64,000 bases of DNA from Atriophallophorus winterbourni. Lineage: Eukaryota; Platyhelminthes; Trematoda; Plagiorchiida; Microphallidae. Positions 54,560 through 64,000 of this stretch are shown here, piece by piece. The stretch lies in assembly GCA_013407085.1 (NCBI GenBank), contig JACCGJ010012752.1:29337-93336 (forward strand), given 5' to 3'. The stretch's first letter is position 1, and each line of letters starts with the position of its first letter. Both the position numbers and the translations under genes were made by a program. The notes under the pieces were generated by a model. The model did not search any database. It was not told the DNA's origin and saw only the letters and a list, made by a program, of their open reading frames with translations.

Positions 54560-57500
54560 GTTTCAAATAACTTCAATCTGGAGACGTTTTGCAATGTGAT
54601 CAAATTTGCCGTACCCTTCAAGTTTGCTCGGAATGCAATAGCGTGGTGCGGTTGTCCAGGCATTCGAATTCGCCTCACCTAGAAGAATCCAGACTTCTCC
54701 GTGTTACACTAAAGTCCCCTGGAGCAGCTGAAACCGTGCTTCTTTCCACGAACGAACTTCGCAAATCTCCTACCCGCACCATGGGCAACACGGCAATCCA
54801 AGAAAAACCATCTTTTGATTGGAAGCATGACAGTGACAAACGTAGCATATACGTACACGGAATTCCCGAGCTTTTCGACGCTGACGAATGAAAAAAAACA
54901 TTGCCGACTGTGAGCAATGGCGTTTTACACAACAGCAATTTGACATAACGGGCACTCTCACAGCATCACTTAAACGCCTACCTAAGACACCGAACTACAG
55001 AAGTAGTTCCCCCCGAATTACCAAAAATAACATTCCAGTCCGAAAGTATGGTCACGTTGGCGCTCGACTGTTGGTATGTGAACCGATGGAAAGCTTTTTC
55101 AGAAATTCGCCTTCGATCATATATCGATACCAATCGGATTAGATCTGAGCCCAATATTACCGACTTAACACTTGAGGTTGATCGGCCGGAATTATATGAA
55201 GCCGCCGCGTCAAAAAACCTACCACAGCCGATCCTTCCCGGATCGGCTTTCTAGATGATGCACCTCACGACGACTAACTCCACCGCGATACACTGTCCTG
55301 TTGCTATACGAACGCCCGAGGATTCATGTAAAATGTCTCCGAATTACAACTGATCCATTCGACAAAAATTCGATTTTATTGCCATCAGCAAAACCTGTTT
55401 CAAATCCCAACCAATTGGGGATCGTGAACTAATGCTCCCAAAAATGTTGTCATTTCGCCTTGATCGTGATACCATGGGTGGAGGTGTCCCTATTGTATTA
55501 CCCTCAAGCTTTAACGCTGTGAACCGATCAAATACCCTGATCAAGCTGTTCCTGACCCCTCTGTGGTGTAGAGTTTCTTTTGCAGTGCGGCGATGTGGGC
55601 CTTGGTCGGGGTGTGATCTACTTCCCCAATACGGAAATCCGTAGTGAACCTTTCTTGCCTGGCTGCCATCCGACCGGACTTTCACTTAACCTTCACTAAT
55701 GTTCTCATATTGAGAGACTTCAACTCTCCGGGTGTATCGTCGGGCTCGCTCACCCATCAGTTCGGATTGAACTCATCAGCATTGTTTTTCAACTTATACG
55801 CTGTCCAGCCCTGTCACGGAACCGACAAACATTCTGCGGCGACCACGTCCCGTCCACCTTCGATCTGATACTCACCAACGACGAACTGAGTTCGAAACAC
55901 TGTCTATTTAACCACCAATGGGTCAGGCTATCATATAGTGCTGATATGTGACTACCTCTGTTACTCTCATTATGCGAGGCACTCGATGCCTTACTCATAG
56001 GATTTAACGAACTACACGCTACTGCGTGAGCTCGTTGAGGCGCAATCTTAGACATGCGAAATACGCGCATGTTACACGATAATGCAATACCAACAACAAC
56101 GCCTACCGACCTGACATTAGAAGCCGAACCGGAAAAATAAGTGCCTACGGAATCTTGCATGGCATACTGTCTCTCGATGACCACCTCAGAGCACTGTGAA
56201 TTCTACAGATTATTTATGCGAAACCATGTAGCACAATCTCAAAAACGTGATGATCAATACCTTTAACAACACCAATATGAGACTTTTAGACAACCCTAAG
56301 CTGCTATATATAAGGAGATCAAACTCATATGAAAGTGAATGCAGTCTCAAACGATCTGGCGCTATATTTCCAGCGTTCACTCGACTCAGCCTAAGTTCCA
56401 CAAACCTAGAAACAGGGCTCGATCACTCCGGTGTTTAATGGAGGCGACAGCACCATACCAGCAAATTACCGCCCGGTGACCCTGCTGCCTGTGATCTCAA
56501 AGGTAATGAAAAAATATTATAGCTGACAACAACACACGCCACCTTGAAAAAATCACATCCTTGCTCATGAATCGCATGGTTTTTTACCAGGACTATACTG
56601 CATATCCAACCTCATGTAGGCCAGGAACGATTGGACTGAAACCGTGGACTGCGGAATTGCAGTGGACGTGGCATCACTGGATTTTTCGAAAGCCTTCGAT
56701 AGAGTTGATCACTTTGTACTCATTCAAAAGCTACGCCACATCGCAAACGACGACCCTTTGCTGATGTGGATCAGCCGATTTTTGCGAGATCGCACCTCAT
56801 GTGTGCGCGTCAAAGACTCTTATTCAGAATGTTTCCCGGTGACCAATCGAGTTCCGCAAGGATCCGTACTTGGACCAATTCTCATCTTTAAATTAATCAA
56901 GGATATCAGTATGATCTTATCGGACTCATTTGTGCTCTTCGCGGATGACCTCAAGGTTTGGCGTCGTATAACTAGCTTTAGAGATCATCAACTCCTGCAA
57001 CGTCACCTCGAACGCCTCTACCAGTGGTTATTAGAACACAATTTACCGTTCAACTCAACAAAATACCACATTCTGACCATTCGACACTCTGTTCGTTAAG
57101 CCTATCACTTGGGTGACGAACGTTTGCACCGTGTAGTCCAGGTAAGCGCCCTTAACGTCATCGCACAGCAAAACTTAGGCTGCTAAGACCAGTGGGACAA
57201 GGCTGCAAGAACCGCAAACCACAGTGATGGTCTTCTGAGGCGTCTTTTCAGTCGCTTCGACCGACGACACTTCCTACAGCTACTGTCCGCTTACATCCGC
57301 CACCCGCTCGAATATGCAGTCAGAGCGTGGCATCCGTGGCTCCAACAAGACATGAACGCTCTTGAACAGCCACAACAGCTAACAACAAAGCTTATCATCG
57401 GCTTTTAAAACATGTGCTACGAAGAACAGCTGCAGTATAGAGGCCTCTTCTCAATCCGCACCGACTTCTCCGCGCAGATTTTCTTTTGAACATTCGCATT

Positions 57501-57810
57501 TTCACAGAGAATCAGCATCTTTGCAAGTCCCTGATGCTTCCATTCAATCGACACAATCATCGTGGGCACAATCTCAAGATTGGTAATCAGAATAGCTGAT
57601 TGAACTGTCAAAGGTATTCCCTAGCCTTTCGCATATGCCATGTTTAGAACTCTCTCCCACAGGAGGTAGTAGGTGCAGAGTCACAGTCCTCTTTAAAGCA
57701 ACGCCTAGACAAACACTTATGCAATCGACTTTCCAGTGATTTCCGTTTATCTTTCGTCATTCCAATCTACCACCACCATTCTTAGATAGCCATAACCGAC
57801 TAACACTTTT
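54560..57810 (+). mobile_element. CR1-like family B-related copy, ORF1 to RT, decayed
   Basis: ORF1-like VVRLSRHSNSPHLEESRLLR and SIYVHGIPELFDAD (54.6-54.9 kb). Endonuclease-like FDFIAISKTCFKSQPIGDRE, LSFRLDRDTMGGGVPIVLPS (55.35-55.65 kb) and LILRDFNSPGVSSGS (55.7 kb; GDFN altered to RDFN). RT-like ANYRPVTLLPVISKVMK (56.46 kb), SLDFSKAFDRVDHFVLIQKL (56.66 kb), VPQGSVLGPILIF (56.85 kb), VLFADDLKVWRRI (56.93 kb, catalytic DD present) and a C-terminal YAVRAWHPWLQQDM (57.3 kb). Order is canonical; every domain has breaks. This copy retains the endonuclease that the 49-52 kb copy lost. Confidence 0.72.
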
Positions 57811-58130
57811 TCCAGTCTTTTCTCCCAGCTTACAAGGTCAAACGTAGCTCACGCCAAAGCGACCGTCCACAAGTTCGTCATGCACGGGTGGACGTGGGAG
57901 GAATGTGTCTTGGGCAGCCACTTCACCCTATAAAAAGCTACAAATATCCAATCAAGGTGTATGCTATACGTAAACATGGCCTGCTATGAGGCCTATTTGC
58001 CTCACTTTTTATCTCATCATGTATGCTTTTTAGCACTCTTTGTGCGACCCCCTGAACACACGACTCAGTGGTTTCTTACAAGTTATCAGCATTAAATACC
58101 ACAATAGAGCTATTGACTATTGAATATAAC

Positions 58131-59800
58131 CAGTTCAGTTCAGTTCAGTTCAGTTGCACAGGACAGTAAGTGGCGAACGAGCCAATCGAGCGTCCAGAAG
58201 TTCTTTCGGTGGAAAGCTGCAGAGAAGCAACCACCACTTCCAAAGCGTTTATTCTTATTGTGATTTAGATATCCTCGACCTTTGCGATACCAAGGGATTA
58301 TCCGGGTTTTATTTAGGAAGCACCTCGTTATGAATGATGCTGGAAAGTTAAGAATATATTTCTCTTCACCATTACGGTGGGAGGTCAGCTAAAGTAGCGT
58401 TGTGTATTAAACAAACAGAACTTTAGCATTTACTTACAAAACAACACTAAGAATGGTGAACTACCTAATCTTGCATAAAAATTAGCGGGAGAATTCAGAA
58501 AAAAAGCTTACTTCAGATGCGGTCCAAACCCTGCCTAAAACTTGCGACAGAACTGCAGGATATAAATTTTTCTGGAAGCCGGTTCCAGAAATTTACCACC
58601 CTGAGGCTGAAAAAGTTTTTCCTTGAGTCTAGGCTACATCGCTCCTTAGCAAGTTTGCGTGAATGGCACCGGGTGCCCAGCTCAGAACTTAAGGCAAAGA
58701 AGTCGGTCATGATAGCGCCACTTAACTCCTTCAATATCTTGAAGGTTTCAATTAATTCACCTCTCTAACGACGGCGCGTAAGTGAAAAAAGATCTAGGGA
58801 CTTCAGGCGTGCAGCGTAAGGTTTCCCTCGCTGACACTCAAACATGCGAGTTGCGAGAGCCTGTACGCTTTCGCGCTGAACGATATCCTTCTTGAAGTAA
58901 TGGCACCACGCCTGGACACAATATTCTGAATGCCTTGTAAAGGGGCAGAAAAACATCGGGTGTACTGCTGGATAACACGGATCTCAGCCGAAAGAGAACT
59001 TTGTGAGCACGTTGAGCTGCAGCTGCGCATTGGTCCTCTCATTTGAAGTCAGTCCTAACTAGTACTCCTAAATATTTGATACGCTGTGTGGCGCTAACAG
59101 TGAGAGAATTTCCCGACACCTGAAGTCCCTAGATCTTTTTTCACTTACGCGCCGTCGTTAGAGAGGTGACTTAATTGAAACCTTCAAGATCTTGAAAGCG
59201 TTAAGTGGCGTTATCATGACTGACTTCTTTGCCTTAAGTCCTGATCTGGGCACCCGGGGCCACTCACTCAAACTTGCTAAGGAGTGATGTAGACTAAACT
59301 CCAGGAAAAACTTTTTCAGCCTCAGGGTGGTAAATTTCTGGAACCGGCTTCCAGAAGAACTTATATCCTGCAGTTCTGTCGCAAGTTTCGGGTTTGGACC
59401 GCATCTGAAGTAAGCTTTTTTATGAATTCTCCCGCTAATTTTTATGCAAGATTAGGTAGTTCACCATTTTTAGTGTTGTTTTGTAAGTAAATGCTAAAGT
59501 TCTGTTTGTTTAATACACAACGCTTCTTTAGCTGACCTCCCACCGTACTGGTGAAGAGAAATGTATTCTTAACTTTCCAGCATCATTCATAACGAGGTGC
59601 TTCCTAAATACAACCCGGATAATCCCTTGGCATCGCGAAGGTCGAGGATATCTAAATCACAATAAGAATAAACGCTTTGGCAGTGGTGGTTGCTTCTCTG
59701 CAGCTTTCCACCGAAAGTAATTGTGGACGCTCGATTGGCTCGTTCGCCACTTACTGTCCTTTGCAACTGAACTGAACTGAACTGAACTGAACTGAAATCT
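58131..59800. mobile_element. Foldback: two head-to-head retroposon 3' ends with (AACTG)n tips
   Basis: Left copy (- strand, 58131 to about 59110) and right copy (+ strand, about 59122-59800) are inverted relatives for about 670 bp. Tips are (CAGTT)5 at 58131-58155 and (AACTG)6 ending near 59795. Both encode the RT C-terminus: SLDLFSLTRRR, LIETFKILK, MTDFFALS, SRKNFFSLRVVNFWNRLPE. The left copy extends further 5' by about 300 bp (QRIKYLGVLVRTDFK, QCAAAAQRAHKVLFRLRSVL, YCVQAWCHYFKKDIVQ). The turn is at CCTGAAGTCCCTAGATC (59122). Arms differ by point changes and a small deletion, so they are not a very recent duplication. Confidence 0.8.
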
Positions 59801-59834
59801 TATCAACCAGTGCTGACAAGATTACATTAGCAAA

Positions 59835-60995
59835 ATGATTCAAAATGTTTGTCTTTGCCTTTACTCTAGCTGCAACAAGAAGGTTTCCAAAGGTATAGAA
59901 TGCGACGTGTGCCTGCGTTAGGCTCATCTCAAATGCTGTGGACTGTCGTCAGCACAATTTAAGGTTTATTCGCCCCATCGATGGCTCACATGGCTATGCG
60001 CTGACTGTATGAAGTCCGTGGAAACTTTGGTAGAGGAGCGTTAGCGTCTTGAGGAACGTAAACGTTCTCCTCCACGTCCATCTCCGAAACCCAGAACTTT
60101 TGCCGAAGTAGCTAGGTCAGTGGTCCCGTCTACCTCCAGCCAGCATACCACTCCTTTGAGATCACAGAAGGCGAAATCATCGCCATCCTCCTGTCCTCCA
60201 AAGGCTCCATGGAAGAAAGTTAAAGATAATCGGGGTGTTTACATTAGCCCGCCCAAGGATTTTCGCGCTCTAGCTCGGGAAGTCCACCATTTAGGAAAAG
60301 TGGTTGCTGAGCTGCAAGCCAGGAACCAAGTTAGCTCAACACGAACTAAAAATGTCCTGATTTTAACGCAGGTTGAGCCTTTTATCCGAGAATCAAAGGC
60401 TCGTAAGGAAAGCGATCGGAGAAAGGTTATCGACCTACTCCGTGCTTCAGGCATGAGACCGACTACTCCGCTGAAGCGAGTTCACAGGGTCGGGAAATGG
60501 AGGGGTGGCCCAAATGACGCATCTACCAGATCGCCGCGGCCAATTGTAGTCGAATTCACAAAGCAATGTGATCGCGACTACTTCCTTTCGAAAGCAGAGA
60601 AACTTAACTGCGTCGAGGGAAAATGCATCGTGCAACCTGACACCCCGGCACACCTGAAAACTTCTAGCCCAATTAGAGCTAGAAAGTCAAAGCTAGCTGT
60701 AAATCGTAGCTCACCAAATTCGCTCACGAGGCGAAACTTAGAAAATGACAACAGTGTGGCGATGACGCTAACACAGGAGAATTATACTTCAACATTGAAG
60801 AGCGCCACTGTCGTGCTACGTCCTTTAGAGGATGAATCGTGGATGAGTTGTAGTGACTCAGACCATGAAGATGAAACTAGATGCCAGGAGTTATCGTCTG
60901 TTTCAAAAACGAACGCTGTATCTCTTGATGAAATTCAGCCTTTAAAAAACGCGAAGCAGCCTCGGACATTACGCCCGAGGACAAAGAGCTCTTAG
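59835..60995 (+). pseudogene. CR1-like ORF1 protein with PHD-like finger, two TAG interruptions
   Basis: From ATG at 59835 (386 codons plus stop) with TAG at 59919-59921 and 60042-60044; both are one base from a sense codon (Trp TGG or Gln CAG). The finger is CLYSSCNKKVSKGIECDVCL, then AHLKCCG and WLCADC, a PHD-type Cys4-His-Cys3 arrangement. After it come a proline-rich stretch, FRALAREVHHLGKVVAELQA (short coiled coil), NVLILTQVEPFIRESKAR, LKRVHRVGKW and RPIVVEFTKQCDRDYFLSKA (RRM-like region), and an acidic, basic-ended tail. Expected role: RNA-binding particle protein of the retroposon. Confidence 0.75.
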
Positions 60996-60999
60996 GTAG

Positions 61000-61897
61000 C
61001 CCTAACACCGGGAGTCTGGCCCCATATGATAGTGCTCTTCTGTTCTATACAAACGCTTGTAGCATTAGAAATAAATGGGCTGAACTCCTCTGTAGAGTTG
61101 ACGACACCCACTACAAAATTGTGGGTGTCACGGAATCATAGTTGTCTCATGATGACCACATACCAGCTTTAATCGCGGATAGGTTTAGCGCCGTAAGAAG
61201 CGATCGACCTCTGGGTAAGCTAGCAGGCGGGGCGTCGCTCCTTATTGATAACGCTATTCCGTTCGAGAAAAGTATTTCTTTTTCTACAACGAATGTGCAG
61301 ATAATATCTGCCTTGCTCATGCATGGATGCACGCGTATATTTATAAGCTGCGTCTACCGTAGTCCGAGCACTAGTTTGGAAGAAGATGCTCTTTTGAAAA
61401 TTAAGCTCTCGTCTCTTTTTGCCGTAGCACCACGTGTTGTAATCTTCGGCGATTTTAATCTACCCGAAATAAACTGGGAGTACCAAACCTCACATGCCCC
61501 AGGAATCGCGAACGATTTTCTGGACTGGCTACACTCCCATGCACTTTACCAACACGTAAACGAACCAACTAGATTCCGAGAGGGTCAGTCTCCGTCTATT
61601 CTTGACCTAGTTATTTCAACTTCTGAAAGCGGTATACAAAATTTGGTCTTACTGCCACCACTAGGAAAGAGCGACCACGTAGTGTTAGCCTGCGAGTTAC
61701 TTCTGTCATTTGGTAAACCCCCACTTAAGATGTCTCGAAGCTTCCATAGGATCGACCCTGCTTCCCTATTACAGGCAGCAGCGCTACTCCCATGGCAAAA
61801 CATTGACCATGTGGATGGGATGTGGGGCAGATCAAGAATAACATCCTTCAACTTCAGGATCGATTCGCTCCTCTCTTACCCGTTCGCAAAAAGGTAA
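61000..61897 (+). pseudogene. CR1-like ORF2 N-terminus: apurinic-type endonuclease
   Basis: Frame with one TAG at 61139-61141 where Trp is expected (TES-stop-LS). Motifs: YTNACSIRNKWAEL, KIVGVTES, GGASLLIDN, CVYRSPS, VVIFGDFNLPEINW (catalytic Asp/Asn present), FLDWLHSHALYQHVNEPTRF, SPSILDLVIS and LGKSDHVVL (catalytic SDH). Open from 61142 to the stop at 61895. The last codons after IDPASLLQAA are in a drifting frame; the true frame shifts near 61.83 kb. Confidence 0.75.
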
Positions 61898-62197
61898 ACC
61901 TCAATGGTGGTCAGCCTCAGTTTCCCGTAGCGTACGTCACCGCGACGCAAAATGGAGGCGTTATAAGCTTACTCCCTCATGTGGGACTTGGGCCCGTTAC
62001 AAAGAAGCGCGAAACATAGCTGTTTCCAAGATTCGTAGTGCAAAGATTTCTTCCGAAATGAGACTCGCTCAAGAGGCCCATACTCATCCGAAACGTTACT
62101 ACAGCTACGTTCAATCTGAAGGGTCAACACGAAAAGGTGTAGGTACCTTGAGAAGGGATATGGCTCAACTGTCATCGCAAGCACTGAAAAGGCGCAA

Positions 62198-63730
62198 TTG
62201 TTTTCCTCGCATTTTCAAGGCGTACAACGCCGAGATTATAACTCAAACTCCTCTGCGCCATCACTTCAATGTGTACTTGCTGATCGCCCCCTCTGCACTG
62301 ACCTTACATTCGAGATACACAATGTCGAGAATTTATTGGCCAACCTAGCTTACAACAAGTCGGCAGGGCCCGATAGCATCCATCCACGAATGATCAGACT
62401 GCTAGCGCCTATATTAGCCGTGCCGATCACAGAACTTTTCACATCATCCCTCAGTCAAAGTACCCTTTCTTTGGGATGGAGAACAGCCGTTGTAGTGCCT
62501 ATCCATGAGGGAGGAGCTTGCTCGGCGGTCAAAAATTACCGCCCGGTTAGCCTCACTAGTGTACTATGTAAGGTTATGGAAAGATTGATCCGCGATAAAA
62601 TTTGTGGATATCTAACCAAACACTCTCTTTTGAATGGTGCACAACACGGCTTCCTAAAAGGTTGGTCATGTCTGACAAATTTGTTGAGCTTTCTTAACGA
62701 GGTTACTAAGAGGATGGATGATGGTATAGCTGTAGAAGTCTTCTATCTCGACTTTAGTAAGGCTTTCGATTCAGTCAACAATAGGCTCTTGCTTCTCAAA
62801 CTCTCAGCCATAGGAGTATCAGGGAACCTTCTGGGCTGGATTCGAACATTCCTTAGCGACCGTTCCTTTACTGTCAGGGTAGATGATACTTACTCCGCAA
62901 GTGCGCATGTAACGAGTGGGGTTCCCAAGGGCTCAGTCTTGGGGCCGTTGCTGTTCCTCATCTTCATTGATGATCTTGCCAGCCAACTGCGCTCACCCTG
63001 TTATATGTTTGCTGACGACGTTAAAATTGTCGGTAGGTCGGATAACTCCGATCTGATAAGTGACGTGGAAGCTGTAACAGCATGGGCGGGTAAGTGGGAC
63101 CTTCCCCTTAACCTAGATAAGAGTCACTTGCTCTCTACACTAGCAAGCAACATGATTGTGTCTACGCCCTCAGCTCACACGGAGTTCCGTAGGGTAAAGT
63201 CTTCTAAGGACCTAGGAATCGTAGTCTCCGCAAACTTTAAGTGGGCTGACCAATGTGCTGCTGCAGCTCAAAGGGCCAGGAGGAAACTCTTTCGACTACG
63301 TTCAGCCCTCACTTGCAGAAAAGCTGAGGTGCTATTGCCCCTCTACAAGGCAATAGTAAGGCCACATTTAGAATACTGTATCCAGGCAAGGAAGTCGCAT
63401 TACCAGAAAGATATCATGCAGCTAGAAAAGATACAGAAGCTGGCCACTCGCATGATCGAGGGGTTAGCATACACCAATTATGAAAATCGTCTATTAACAC
63501 TAGGACTATTCTCACTAAGGAGGAGGCAACTTATGAGGGATCTTAAAGAGACCTTTAAGGTTGTCGAAGGATTCAGTTGTCTCGAATTTGATGACTTCCT
63601 TCGGTTCTCTCCTTTGGTTGGTACACGAGGGCACAGTCTTAAGCTAAATAAACAGCACACCAGGCTCGAATCCAGAACGCACTTCTTTAGCATCCGTATA
63701 GTGAACGCGTGGAACTCACTTCCCGCATAA
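62198..63730 (+). CDS. CR1-like reverse transcriptase, unbroken 510-codon frame
   Basis: RT motifs in order: NKSAGPDSIHPRMIRLLAPI, LGWRTAVVVPIHEGG, NYRPVSLTSVLCKVMERLIR, AQHGFLKGWSCLTNLLSFLN, VFYLDFSKAFDSVNNRLLLL, SGVPKGSVLGPLLFLIFIDD, YMFADDVKIVG (catalytic DD intact), DLPLNLDKSH, SSKDLGIVVSANFKW, CRKAEVLLPLYKAIVRPHLE, LFSLRRRQLMRDL, HFFSIRIVNAWNSLPA. The start ATG at 62198 is inside the domain, so this is the 3' part of ORF2 cut from its endonuclease by frame breaks, not a free-standing protein. Confidence 0.85.
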   Translation: MFSSHFQGVQRRDYNSNSSAPSLQCVLADRPLCTDLTFEIHNVENLLANLAYNKSAGPDSIHPRMIRLLAPILAVPITELFTSSLSQSTLSLGWRTAVVVPIHEGGACSAVKNYRPVSLTSVLCKVMERLIRDKICGYLTKHSLLNGAQHGFLKGWSCLTNLLSFLNEVTKRMDDGIAVEVFYLDFSKAFDSVNNRLLLLKLSAIGVSGNLLGWIRTFLSDRSFTVRVDDTYSASAHVTSGVPKGSVLGPLLFLIFIDDLASQLRSPCYMFADDVKIVGRSDNSDLISDVEAVTAWAGKWDLPLNLDKSHLLSTLASNMIVSTPSAHTEFRRVKSSKDLGIVVSANFKWADQCAAAAQRARRKLFRLRSALTCRKAEVLLPLYKAIVRPHLEYCIQARKSHYQKDIMQLEKIQKLATRMIEGLAYTNYENRLLTLGLFSLRRRQLMRDLKETFKVVEGFSCLEFDDFLRFSPLVGTRGHSLKLNKQHTRLESRTHFFSIRIVNAWNSLPA

Positions 63731-64000
63731 CTAATCTTGGCAACTTCATTAATTGCGTTCAAACATGGGCTGGGCGAAAGGTGGCAGGAGCTCTTCCCGG
63801 AGCATTACCCTTAAGACTAAATCCCTCATTTTTATGATAAAAAAACACAAAAATATTCGAAAAATTTTTTGAAACACAAAAAAGAGTTTCTTTTTCATTT
63901 TTTCGCATTTGTGGAAATAAACTGCTGTCCATCGTCTTTTCATTCGATTTGACATGCAACATGCATAACTCTCTCACCTTTCGGTGATGAGACATCTCCC
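63731..64000 (+). other. Family A 3' UTR, partial
   Basis: GGAGCTCTTCCCGGAGCATT, ACTAAATCCCTCATTTTTAT, an A-rich stretch and TAACTCTCTCACCTTTCGG parallel the UTR of the 44.2 kb copy. The element's end is not in the window. Confidence 0.65.

Larger units (their letters stand above)
59801..64000 (+). mobile_element. CR1-like family A element, nearly complete
   Basis: ORF1 59835-60995, endonuclease about 61000-61897, RT 62198-63730, then 3' UTR to the window edge; the UTR of the sister fragment at 44.2 kb shows that it continues past 64000. The left boundary abuts the foldback at 59800. Defects: three in-frame TAG codons (59919, 60042 and 61139) and frame breaks between 61.85 and 62.2 kb. Otherwise the best preserved retroposon in the window. 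Confidence 0.82.

Noticed and set aside
58131..59800. Twin-priming origin of the inverted structure
   Set aside because: Twin priming would invert a different, upstream part of the element; here both arms contain the same 3' terminus and tail.

Overview
The window is eukaryotic nuclear DNA, most likely from a digenean trematode (fluke). The reasons are: short conserved exons separated by multi-kilobase introns with GT/AG borders; very dense non-LTR retroposon debris (CR1-like and RTE-like) with no intact neighbouring gene for 30 kb; and an LTR element whose primer-binding site resembles the tRNA-Trp site used by trematode Ty3/Gypsy elements of the CsRn1 type. Species is not determinable from what I can see.

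Two host genes lie tail to tail in the left half. On the + strand, 2681-12499 holds the last four exons I can recognise of a protein phosphatase 2A regulatory subunit of the B56 (B', PPP2R5) family; earlier exons are outside the window. On the - strand, 31272 down to 14075 holds a complete three-exon small GTPase of Rho-like descent with a CAAX box. It has a 14.6 kb first intron, and exon 2 has two in-frame acceptor sites that decide whether switch II carries a 19-residue insert. The 3' ends are about 1.6 kb apart.

The introns hold the most unusual material. One repeat occurs at 7.96-8.29, 10.5-10.7, 18.3-18.8 and 23.1-23.7 kb, partly as tandem units about 165-230 bp apart. Read on the - strand it carries a decayed type I hammerhead ribozyme core with a very short stem III, which suggests a retrozyme-like or SMalpha-like element. 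Intron 1 of the GTPase also carries two adjacent 5'-truncated copies of an RTE-like reverse transcriptase (20.08-22.70 kb), the second with an unbroken frame. A SINE-like family, a tRNA-headed SINE and several retroposon 3' ends are also scattered there.

From about 31.4 kb to the end I see no host gene, only a transposon graveyard. In order it holds: an internally deleted LTR element with both LTRs (33.26-35.09 kb); a decayed CR1 copy split by a foldback element with inverted arms of about 200 bp (38.15-40.29 kb); a retroposon endonuclease fragment (41.9-42.3 kb) and a Gypsy gag-to-RT carcass (42.4-44.1 kb); a nested pair of CR1 elements of opposite orientation (47.8-54.1 kb); another CR1 (54.5-57.8 kb); a second foldback with arms of about 670 bp made from two head-to-head retroposon 3' ends (58.13-59.80 kb); and a nearly complete CR1-like element with ORF1, endonuclease and reverse transcriptase running off the right edge (59.8-64.0 kb).

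For convenience I call the CR1-like families A (59.8-64 kb type), B (49-52 kb type) and C (40.7-41.2 kb type). These are labels for this window only. All similarity statements are by eye; no alignment or database search was run.
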